13,223 bases of DNA from CAYSLA01 sp964431685 (GTDB lineage: Bacteria; Armatimonadota; UBA5829), in the NCBI GenBank assembly GCA_964431685.1, contig CAYSLA010000093.1, forward strand, positions 1-13,223. Reading direction: 5' to 3'. The notes beneath the pieces were generated by a model. It searched no databases, was not told the origin of the DNA, and saw only the letters and a program-made list of their open reading frames with translations. Positions 1 to 6,036 of this stretch are shown here, piece after piece (position 1 is the first letter of the stretch; every line of letters starts with the position of its first letter). The position numbers were made by a program, and so were the translations under genes.

Positions 1-32
1 TAGGGTCACAGACCCTCGGAACCGGGTCCCGG

Positions 33-80
33 GATTACAAATCCCGGACCATCGGAGATTACAAATCCCGGACCATCGGA
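33..80. repeat. two perfect 24-bp tandem repeats, possibly the end of a longer array
   Basis: The 24-bp unit beginning GATTACAAATCCCGG and ending CATCGGA occurs at 33-56 and again, without a mismatch, at 57-80. Upstream, 11-32 carries a degenerate partner (GACCCTCGGA then GGGTCCCGG against GACCATCGGA then AATCCCGG), so the array may continue left of the window. The first unit also forms a small hairpin with the bases before it: CCGGGATT, loop ACA, AATCCCGG. A second small hairpin, AGGGTC-ACA-GACCCT, lies at 2-16. The repeat is in the 3' region of the Nudix gene. It has no spacer/repeat alternation, so it is not a CRISPR array. Bases 81-159 show nothing I can name. Confidence 0.8.
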
Positions 81-159
81 CCTTCTTGCTCTGTAGACCT
101 CATCCGCAGCCTCGAAGTCACCCGCCAAATCCAGAAACAAGCCGATAACAAAGAGCGGG

Positions 160-699
160 TTACCTCTGGCACAATATGCGCTGCGCCATCAGCAGCCCGC
201 AGATCGTCTTGGCGTCCTTTATCTCACCGGACCCGACGAGCTTCACGGCCTGGTCAAGCGGAGTCTCGACGACTTCAAGAAACTCGTCCGAATCCGACGG
301 AGATGATGAGGGCTCCAGTTCCTGGGCAAGATATGTGTAGAGTTTTTCGCTGGAATAACCGGGGGCCAGGAATGAGGTGAACATCAGTGTCAGGACTTGC
401 GGGCGGTATCCTATTTCTTCCTGCAGCTCGCGTCGAGCACAGTCCTCGGGACGCTCGTTTTCTTCAAGGGTGCCGGCCGGTATTTCAAGGAGCGTTTCCC
501 CGGCTGCCTGACGGAATTGGCGCACAAGTATTACCGTGCCGTCGGACTTCAGCGGAACCGCGGTGATGGCCCCGCGATGCACTACTATCTCGCGGGTGGA
601 CTGCCGGCCGTCGGGGAGCCTTACCGTATCGACACGGAGTCTTACCACTTTGCCGGAGAATACTTCGCGACTCTCGATGGTGTGTTCGGTCAGGTCCAA
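160..699 (-). CDS. nudF: Nudix hydrolase, ADP-ribose pyrophosphatase type
   Basis: This is a 179-residue Nudix hydrolase, most likely a cytoplasmic ADP-ribose pyrophosphatase that cleaves ADP-ribose to AMP and ribose 5-phosphate and removes a reactive by-product of NAD turnover. The Nudix box is complete at residues 76-98: Gly76, Glu82, then REL-QEE with Gly97, which provides the metal site. Two traits point to the ADPRase branch: VRQFRQAAGETLLEIPAGTLE ahead of and running into the box, and a proline (Pro113, in LAPGYSSE) 15 residues after it. I start at TTG 699. AGGAGG (706-711) lies 6 nt upstream, whereas the longer reading from GTG 726 would put that ribosome site inside the gene and has none of its own. 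The gene is divergent from the Cas7-like gene. The family is secure; the exact substrate is inferred. Confidence 0.88.
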   Translation of the reverse strand: MDLTEHTIESREVFSGKVVRLRVDTVRLPDGRQSTREIVVHRGAITAVPLKSDGTVILVRQFRQAAGETLLEIPAGTLEENERPEDCARRELQEEIGYRPQVLTLMFTSFLAPGYSSEKLYTYLAQELEPSSSPSDSDEFLEVVETPLDQAVKLVGSGEIKDAKTICGLLMAQRILCQR

Positions 700-745
700 C
701 TCTCTCCTCCTCGAGCAGGCACTCACGCCAAAACCAAGTGACTTC

Positions 746-775
746 AGAATAGCAGATTGACGGGCTTATTGACAA
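746..775 (-). promoter_or_regulatory. candidate promoter of the Nudix gene
   Basis: On the minus strand, TTGTCA (775-770) is followed after 18 nt by TATTCT (751-746). Transcription would start near 740, leaving a leader of about 40 nt before the TTG start at 699. The -35 bases overlap the -35 of the divergent promoter, so the two polymerases probably exclude each other. Confidence 0.5.
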
Positions 776-797
776 GCAAAGTGCAGCAGAATACAAT
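769..797 (+). promoter_or_regulatory. sigma70-type promoter of the Cas7-like gene
   Basis: TTGACA (769-774), a 17-nt spacer and TACAAT (792-797) make a near-consensus promoter. Transcription should start near 804. This rules out the long reading frame beginning at 757 and supports the ATG at 841. Confidence 0.75.
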
Positions 798-840
798 GTA
801 TGCGACTTACGTGATTCCAACAGGAAAACTGGAGAATGCG

Positions 841-2184
841 ATGACTGAGCAGAATAGACGACTTAATGCACGCCCGTTCGTTGTTGGAGCCGTGCTTCTC
901 GACGAATGGGGGGCATCGCCGAGCATGGGCGAGGCGGCCGGAGATGAGCCATCTAAGACGGCGCATCTGAAAGTCATCCGAACGGCTGAAGGGATTCGGC
1001 CGGTGCTCACCAGCCAATCAGTGGGTTCCTGGCATCTGGATGCACTTCACACCCACTTTGCGTGGGAGCCCAGCAAGATCGCCGAGAGCGTCTTCGAAAA
1101 AAGCGGCAAGCAGATTTCCACCCAGGCCAACCCCATACGCTTCCCTGAAGACGACGGACGCGGCTACAACGCAATGTTCGCACTGGAGAGCAAGGTTGGA
1201 AGCGAAAAGAAGAGGCTGCCGCTGTTCACCAAGAGGCTTAGTCCCTTCAAGCTGAGTTCGTTCCAATCGGTCGTCCCAATCCGCTCGCAAGTAGAATGGG
1301 GAATATTGGCCAGAGGTCTGGATCAGGTTTCTGAAGCGGCCGAGTCTGAGCTTGGGGAAGAACTCGGCAAACTCAAGGAAAACATGCTCTGGAAGGCGGA
1401 AGTGGCGGCCACTGCGTACGAGGGCGCGTTCTCTTTGAATGTCGGAGACCTGGGAGTCTTCGCGGTTGGACCGGGCAGAGATATGCTCAGTGAGGACGAT
1501 CTGCGGCAGGCTCTGGCGCTTGGCGACGGAGAGCCGTTCAATGAGAGACGAGACCAGATAGCCATAGGTCGGTTCGTGGGCGCCAAGCGCGGCGCACGGA
1601 TTGCGCTCCAGCCGGAGGTCCGTCTTGGCCGCGCTCAGGACTTGCTTCTTGCCGTCGCCGACCTTGAGGGAGGCGCTCAGGTGACGCAGAGACTGCGCAA
1701 CATAGCGCCGGGCACCGCACTGGTGGCGTTTATGAACGGGACGCACTCTCTGCCGGGCAGCGTGTTTGCGCCGGCGACGGGTGAGGAATGCGCCACCGCG
1801 GCAGCCGAAATCCACATCAATGTCGACAGGATCATCCGAATCCTCACAGACTACTCCGATAGATTCGTAAGCGACACGGTTCATAATGTGTTCTTCGGAT
1901 CGTACGGAACAGGGTCTGTCGCGAATGAAGAGGAGTTTCTTGAGGCTCTGCAGAAGGAAGCGGCGAAGAGCCGCCCGATTTTCCGGGTGGTGACGGATTC
2001 CGATCCGGAGCCGGATTCTGTGGACACCGATTTCCCGATAAGGATCCGCGTGTGCCGCGGACCAAGAGCGGCATTCAAAGAAGCGGCACGTTGTGTCCCA
2101 GCAGACTGGTTCACCACCCCGCAAGGTTCAGTTGTATATGATGAGAGCCTGGCGTATGGGCAGGAGCTGTTGGAGCGGCTGTAG
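841..2184 (+). CDS. orphan Cas7/Cst2/DevR-like protein
   Basis: This 447-residue protein resembles the Cas7 (Cst2/DevR) family, the RRM-fold subunit that coats the guide RNA in type I-B Cascade. Seen in order: an N-terminal strand RPFVVGAVLLDEWGA (11-25) and a hydrophilic stretch with TAHLKVIR (40-47). LTSQSVGSWHLDAL (56-69) matches the family's 'VSSQA..RW.RD.L' segment, FPEDDGRGYN (101-110) its 'aDDdlfGym' segment, and KRLSPFKLSSFQSVVP (131-146) its 'tRisPfrvStlvsv.p' segment. AATAYEGAFSLNVGDLGVF (189-207) follows. It is about 100 residues longer than usual, with an unfamiliar C-terminal region from about 320. ATG 841 has GGAG 6 nt upstream and lies downstream of the promoter. No cas3, cas5, cas6, cas8, cas1/2 or CRISPR repeat is visible, and a terminator follows directly. 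The call rests on motif recall, so the family is likely but not certain, and the function is unknown. Confidence 0.65.
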   Translation: MTEQNRRLNARPFVVGAVLLDEWGASPSMGEAAGDEPSKTAHLKVIRTAEGIRPVLTSQSVGSWHLDALHTHFAWEPSKIAESVFEKSGKQISTQANPIRFPEDDGRGYNAMFALESKVGSEKKRLPLFTKRLSPFKLSSFQSVVPIRSQVEWGILARGLDQVSEAAESELGEELGKLKENMLWKAEVAATAYEGAFSLNVGDLGVFAVGPGRDMLSEDDLRQALALGDGEPFNERRDQIAIGRFVGAKRGARIALQPEVRLGRAQDLLLAVADLEGGAQVTQRLRNIAPGTALVAFMNGTHSLPGSVFAPATGEECATAAAEIHINVDRIIRILTDYSDRFVSDTVHNVFFGSYGTGSVANEEEFLEALQKEAAKSRPIFRVVTDSDPEPDSVDTDFPIRIRVCRGPRAAFKEAARCVPADWFTTPQGSVVYDESLAYGQELLERL

Positions 2185-2213
2185 GGCGGCGCTGTTTTTT
2201 CTTAGTGATTTAA

Positions 2214-2246
2214 CGGGCGCGGTCTGATTTGGCCGCGCCCGCTTTG
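2214..2246 (+). terminator. rho-independent terminator after the Cas7-like gene
   Basis: CGGGCGCGGTC (2214-2224), loop TGATTT, and GGCCGCGCCCG (2231-2241) form an 11-bp, nearly all G-C stem with one G-T pair, followed by CTTTGTTG. A separate T6 run lies just upstream at 2195-2200. It closes the Cas7-like transcript 30 nt after the stop codon. Confidence 0.8.
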
Positions 2247-2303
2247 TTGTGAGGAGCCATGCATAGAGGTTTTCGCGCAGCAGTTGGAGCAGGAAGACAA
2301 GAC

Positions 2304-2332
2304 TTTACAAACGTACAAGTATCTGTTATACT
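2304..2332 (+). promoter_or_regulatory. promoter of the tRNA-fMet gene
   Basis: TTTACA (2304-2309), a 17-nt spacer and TATACT (2327-2332) place the transcription start near 2339, only about 5 nt before the mature tRNA 5' end. This is typical of a single-gene tRNA unit. Confidence 0.75.
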
Positions 2333-2343
2333 ATGTCTGTCGC

Positions 2344-2420
<77 letters not shown>

Positions 2421-2477
2421 TTTTTATCGTTGTATCGAACTATGAGCTCCGAAAAGTCTACCATCGGGCTGGGGTGG

Positions 2478-2499
2478 AGACTTGAGGAGTCTTTTTTTT
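2478..2499 (+). terminator. possible weak terminator after the tRNA gene
   Basis: AGACT (2478-2482), loop TGAGG, and AGTCT (2488-2492) form a short stem that runs straight into a run of eight T (2492-2499). The stem is only 5 bp, so efficiency is doubtful, but the T-run is the best candidate for ending the tRNA transcript. It also separates the tRNA from the amidohydrolase gene. Confidence 0.5.
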
Positions 2500-2598
2500 C
2501 GCCGGAAAATCCAGTGAGTCAAGGCTCGCAGGTGAGCTGACTGCAACGTCTGTCCCCGCACCCGCGCCTTGGGCCAATTACGAAGAGGCCGAAACACT

Positions 2599-3632
2599 AT
2601 GATTTCCAAGTACCCCATCGTTGACAGCCACGTCCATCTCCGCTGCGCCGAGGATATCGACGACCTTGCTAACATCGCGGACTACCTCGGAATCGAGCGG
2701 ATGAGCATTGCCTCAGTTCTGTACTCGGACCAGATAAACGAAAATCCGGAGGTCTTCGAGGCAAAGTCCAGGTACCCGAACCGGTTCTACATCTTCCCCG
2801 GACTGGACCACTCCACACACTTCTCCAACGGCCGCATAGAGACTCCGTCGCTTACCCAGCAGCTTGAACTGATGATCGACATGGGAGCAGATGGACTCAA
2901 GCTGATCGAGACGAAGCCCTCCAAGCGCAAGCAAATCGACATCCCGATGGACAGCGGATACTATGACGATCTCTTCGCACGACTGGAAGGAACCGGCTTT
3001 CCGGTAATATGGCACGTTGGCGATCCGGGGGAGTTCTGGGACCCGAAGACGACGCCATCCTGGGCCGCGGATGGGGGTATGACGAGAGTTATATTCCGCT
3101 TGAGGACCTGTACAGTGAAGTAGAGAACGTGCTCGCCAAGTATCCGAGACTCAGGATAGTGTTCGCACACTTCCTTTTTCTCTCGGCGGACCTTCGGCGA
3201 GCCGGCAGGCTTCTTGACGCTTACCCCGGCATCAGCCTGGATATGACTCCAGGCATAGAGCTGCTATACACTCTCTCGAAGAACATCACGGAGACAGTTG
3301 AGTTCTTCACAAAGTACTCGGATCGCATTATCTACGGCACAGACATAATCTCGAACCTTACATTTGATGAGGCCGAGGCGAGGTCTGGGATTCTGACCCG
3401 CTGGCTGGAGACGGCTGATGAGTACCGATTGCCCGACACCGCGGACTTCAATCTCGGCCCTCCTGAAAATGGAATAATGCACGGTCTTTCACTGCCGGAA
3501 GACGTGATCCGCAAGATATATCTCAGCAATTTCGAAAGACTGGTCGGTCCGCGGCCAAGGCCGCTCGACACGCAGGCCGCCTCAGAAGAGGCAGCAAGGA
3601 TAACCGCTGGTCGCAAGCGTCTATCCGCGTAA
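2599..3632 (+). pseudogene. Amidohydrolase_2-type metal-dependent hydrolase, split by one frameshift
   Basis: Two overlapping frames together make one TIM-barrel amidohydrolase (PF04909 type) of about 344 residues. The first frame carries DSHVHL (His11, His13) and VIWHVGDP (His139). The second carries IVFAHF (His191) and IIYGTDI (Asp249). These are the usual metal and catalytic positions. The break lies at 3067-3069. One extra base there would read straight from PSWAA into GWGYDESYIPLEDLY, as expected for the family, and there is no other stop or gap, so the loss is recent or a sequencing error. The start is ATG 2599, with GAAGAGG 10 nt upstream; the frame open from 2569 lacks a ribosome site. 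As written, translation ends at 3123. The stop codon TAA at 3630 is supplied by the inserted element at 3629-3767. Before insertion the protein would have ended two residues later, at TAA 3783. It heads the isomerase/MFS cluster; the substrate is unknown. Confidence 0.82.
3621..3629. repeat. left target-site duplication of the inserted element
   Basis: CTATCCGCG here is repeated exactly at 3768-3776 on the other side of the element. Eight bases lie outside the terminal inverted repeats; the ninth (G) is shared with the repeat end. Confidence 0.8.
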
Positions 3633-3767
3633 GAGCTCAGTTTCGCCGAGTACTACGTCATGCCGGTCCTGAATCAAGTTCAGGATATCCGGCACCCATC
3701 AGGAGAAGGGATGGGTCCTGAACCAAGTTCAGGATGACGTGGCTTCTCACATAGTCTGAGCTCTTAC
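3629..3767. mobile_element. 139-bp MITE-like palindromic element
   Basis: The ends are perfect 12-bp inverted repeats: GTAAGAGCTCAG (3629-3640) and CTGAGCTCTTAC (3756-3767). The interior is strongly palindromic. ACGTCAT (3655-3661) pairs with ATGACGT (3734-3740), and TGCCGG (3661-3666) with CCGGCA (3689-3694). CCCATC (3695-3700) pairs with GATGGG (3710-3715). Two near-identical 19-bp hairpins, TCCTGAAY-CAA-GTTCAGGA, lie at 3667-3685 and 3716-3734. It is flanked by CTATCCGCG on both sides, as expected for a transposed element. It has no coding capacity and would need a transposase in trans. It sits at the 3' end of the amidohydrolase, in the operon gap before the isomerase, where its hairpins could stabilise or attenuate the transcript. 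A partial relative begins at 13155. Confidence 0.85.
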
Positions 3768-3776
3768 CTATCCGCG
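3768..3776. repeat. right target-site duplication of the inserted element
   Basis: This is the second copy of CTATCCGCG, matching 3621-3629. Joining the two sides without the element restores the ancestral end of the amidohydrolase frame, reading on through CTG TCG TAA. Confidence 0.8.
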
Positions 3777-3844
3777 CTGTCGTAACTGAATGCGAAGCAA
3801 CGGCAGATCAAGGAAATGAATAACCCTAACGGAGGAAACCAAGA

Positions 3845-4633
3845 ATGGGAAGACTGAAGACTGGTGCCTTTCTATCATCGTTCAAGCTGGACTTTGCGAG
3901 CGCGCTTCGGAAAGCGAGCGACATCGGGCTGGATGGACTGCAGTTCTCCAGCATCGAGAATGAGATAGACATCGAGTCTATCTCAGACGGTCAGGCCAGA
4001 GAGATCATTGACAAATTCGCCGATCATGGGCTGGTGATAAGTGCGGTGTGTGGTGACATCGGAGGGTTCCACGTCGACGACGAGCGCACGGCGAAGGACC
4101 GGGTCGAGCGGACGAAGAGGATCATGGACACAACGAAGAAGCTCGGCAGCGACATTGTTCAGACCCACATAGGTTTTATTCCGGAGGACTTCAGTGACGA
4201 CAAAGTGCGGATAATGCGAGAGTCCCTGGAAGAGATCGGGCGCTACGGCGAGAACACCAGGGTATATCTGGCAACCGAAACTGGCCCGGAACCCGCTGAA
4301 AGGATGAAGCGGTTTCTCGACACAATAGCTGTCCCGACGGTCAAGGTGAACTACGACCCGGCAAACCTGGCAATGAAAGGCTTCGACTACCTCGGCGGAG
4401 TCCACGAACTCAGGGACTACATTATTCATACGCACGCGAAAGACGGCAGGAGTGTGGCCGACGAGTTCGGACGCAAGGAACAGCCGCTCGGACAAGGCGA
4501 TGTTGACTGGCCAAAGTACGTCGCAGCTCTGGACGAGATAGGTTACAACGGCTTCTACACCATAGAGCGAGAGGCCGGCGACACACCCGTGGAAGACATT
4601 GTCGAGGCGAAACGTTTCCTGGACAAGCTCTGA
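3845..4633 (+). CDS. sugar phosphate isomerase/epimerase, xylose-isomerase-like TIM barrel
   Basis: This is a 262-residue cytoplasmic protein of the AP-endonuclease-2/xylose-isomerase-like TIM-barrel superfamily. Members interconvert keto- and aldo-sugars or their epimers, usually with a divalent metal. Visible family marks are TETGP (Glu145), VKVNYDPANL (Asp171), the HTHAKD motif (His195, His197, Asp200), GQGDVDW (216-222), where many relatives have GEGDVDW, and FYTIERE (Glu241), which together fit a Glu/Asp/His/Glu metal site. Length is normal for the family. ATG 3845 is preceded by GGAGG (3831-3835) with 9-nt spacing. The MFS gene follows after 8 nt, so the two are likely co-transcribed. 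No clear promoter is seen between the inserted element and this gene, which suggests read-through from the amidohydrolase. The exact sugar is not deducible. Confidence 0.85.
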   Translation: MGRLKTGAFLSSFKLDFASALRKASDIGLDGLQFSSIENEIDIESISDGQAREIIDKFADHGLVISAVCGDIGGFHVDDERTAKDRVERTKRIMDTTKKLGSDIVQTHIGFIPEDFSDDKVRIMRESLEEIGRYGENTRVYLATETGPEPAERMKRFLDTIAVPTVKVNYDPANLAMKGFDYLGGVHELRDYIIHTHAKDGRSVADEFGRKEQPLGQGDVDWPKYVAALDEIGYNGFYTIEREAGDTPVEDIVEAKRFLDKL

Positions 4634-4641
4634 CCGCGGGA

Positions 4642-5991
4642 TTGACACAAGTACACGGCAAACCTGGCTGTGCAAACTCGAGTATTGATGTGAGGAAGTT
4701 CTTTCCCCTGCCAGGCATAGTAGTCTCTCTGGCAACGCTGGGCAGCATTAGTTCGGTCTACTTCTTTAGCTATATGCAGCGAGTGGCCGTGCCCGGCACC
4801 ATCTTTGACGAACTCCAGTCGGAGTTCAGCGCATCTGCAAGCGCTGTCGCCGGTCTGAGCGTGGTTCTCCTGTACGTCTACGGTGCGGTTCAGTTCGTAT
4901 CCGGAGTGTGGACAGACCGGCTCGGCGCGTTCAGAGTGCTTCTGACAGGCGGATGTGTCTTGTGTGCGGGCGCGTTGCTCTTCCCTCTGTCTAATGGAAT
5001 AACAGCACTCTACGCATCTCGAGTGCTCATCGCGTTCGGCGCCAGCCTGGTATACGCCAGCATCGTCAAGAGCCTGGACAAGCTTTTCGCCGCACGCCTG
5101 TTTCCAATAGTGCTGGGCATCTCCATAAGCATTGGGTACGCCGGCGGCCTGACGGGCACAATGCCTTTCGCAGTCGCGGTGGACAGGTGGGGCTGGCGGC
5201 CCACAATGATCGGCATAGCAGCACTCACCGCGGCGTGCCTTGTTGTGGCGGCGCTATTTGCACGGCGCGTCTCCGCTCTGCGCGCGGGAACCGGATCTTC
5301 ATCAGGGTTCGCGCCAATCAAGACAGTTATCCGCAACCGGCATTCCATCGTAGTTCTGACCGCAGCCTCGCTGAACTTCTCTGTCTACTTCCTGTTTCAG
5401 GCCACACTCGGCAAGAAGATGCTGCACGACATATACCACCTGCCGTCGACAGTCGCCGCATCGTTCACGGGCATCATGATGGTCGTCACGATCACGTGTC
5501 TGTGCACCAGCGGCCTGATATCGCGACTGATCGGATATCGCCGCAAACCAGTAATTCTGTTCTCATCGTGCTGCATGCTGGCGGGGGCTGTTCTGATGCT
5601 CTTGTGCATACGCTATACGCTCAACTATCGCCTGATGCTTGCGAGTTACTGCCTGCTCGGCATCGTGAGCCTGGGTTCGATCATGAACAACGCACTTCTA
5701 AAGGAGCTCAATCCGCCCGAGGTAGTGGGCACCGCTATCGGCCTCGGCAACGGCGCATGTTACCTGATGATGGGGATTTACACCACTGTCACCGCCGGGA
5801 TAATGGACCGCTTCGCCACGAACGCAGTAGTCATGGACGGGGTAGTTAAGTATCCGACCGAGGCATACCTCACGATCACGGTAGTAAGCCTCGTGATGCT
5901 TGTCGTTGCTTTCGCCGCCACGTGTTTCATTCGAGAAACACGTGGCGTTCCTGTGTATTCGACTTCTGGAAGCACCTCTGCGAGCCGCTAA
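4642..5991 (+). CDS. MFS transporter
   Basis: This 449-residue integral membrane protein of the major facilitator superfamily is probably a proton- or anion-coupled importer of a sugar, sugar acid or related compound. About 12 hydrophobic segments can be followed. TM1 carries YFFSYMQRVAVP (40-51), with an arginine position typical of the anion:cation symporter branch. The loop after TM2 has GVWTDRLGAF (88-97), the MFS signature with its conserved Asp-Arg-x-Gly. A hydrophilic central loop (about 210-235) separates two six-helix halves. The TTG start lies 8 nt after the isomerase stop with only a weak GCGGG ribosome site, which suggests translational coupling; GTG at residue 17 is an alternative without a ribosome site. 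The substrate is inferred only from neighbours: it probably feeds the isomerase and amidohydrolase. Confidence 0.88.
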   Translation: MTQVHGKPGCANSSIDVRKFFPLPGIVVSLATLGSISSVYFFSYMQRVAVPGTIFDELQSEFSASASAVAGLSVVLLYVYGAVQFVSGVWTDRLGAFRVLLTGGCVLCAGALLFPLSNGITALYASRVLIAFGASLVYASIVKSLDKLFAARLFPIVLGISISIGYAGGLTGTMPFAVAVDRWGWRPTMIGIAALTAACLVVAALFARRVSALRAGTGSSSGFAPIKTVIRNRHSIVVLTAASLNFSVYFLFQATLGKKMLHDIYHLPSTVAASFTGIMMVVTITCLCTSGLISRLIGYRRKPVILFSSCCMLAGAVLMLLCIRYTLNYRLMLASYCLLGIVSLGSIMNNALLKELNPPEVVGTAIGLGNGACYLMMGIYTTVTAGIMDRFATNAVVMDGVVKYPTEAYLTITVVSLVMLVVAFAATCFIRETRGVPVYSTSGSTSASR

Positions 5992-6036
5992 CGCGCCCTA
6001 TGCAATCACCTCAGCAGTCTGAGAGCCTTGATGCGT

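Noticed and set aside
33..80. Possible CRISPR array from repeated 24-bp units near a Cas7-like gene
   Set aside because: The units are directly adjacent with no spacers, and only two perfect copies are seen.
757..840. Upstream extension of the Cas7-like protein by 28 residues
   Set aside because: The extension would overlap the -35/-10 promoter at 769-797 and lacks a ribosome site; ATG 841 has one.
1018..2124. 368-codon open frame on the minus strand opposite the Cas7-like gene
   Set aside because: It has no ribosome site, no recognisable motif, and arginine-rich, low-complexity-like composition; the plus-strand gene has a promoter, start site and family motifs.
3061..3081. Programmed -1 frameshift joining the two amidohydrolase halves
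   Set aside because: No A-type slippery heptamer or nearby stimulatory structure is visible, and this family does not need one; mutation or error is simpler.
3009..3632. Independent gene starting inside the amidohydrolase
   Set aside because: Its first 25 or so codons duplicate bases coding the intact first half in another frame; family motifs continue from the first frame into this one, so it is the second half of one gene.
3983..4735. 250-codon minus-strand frame over the isomerase gene
   Set aside because: It overlaps a well-supported isomerase with a strong ribosome site and shows no domain.
6010..6023. CTCAG-CAGT-CTGAG hairpin between the convergent MFS and GHL6-type genes as a shared terminator
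   Set aside because: The stem is only 5 bp and neither side has a T-run, so it was not called.
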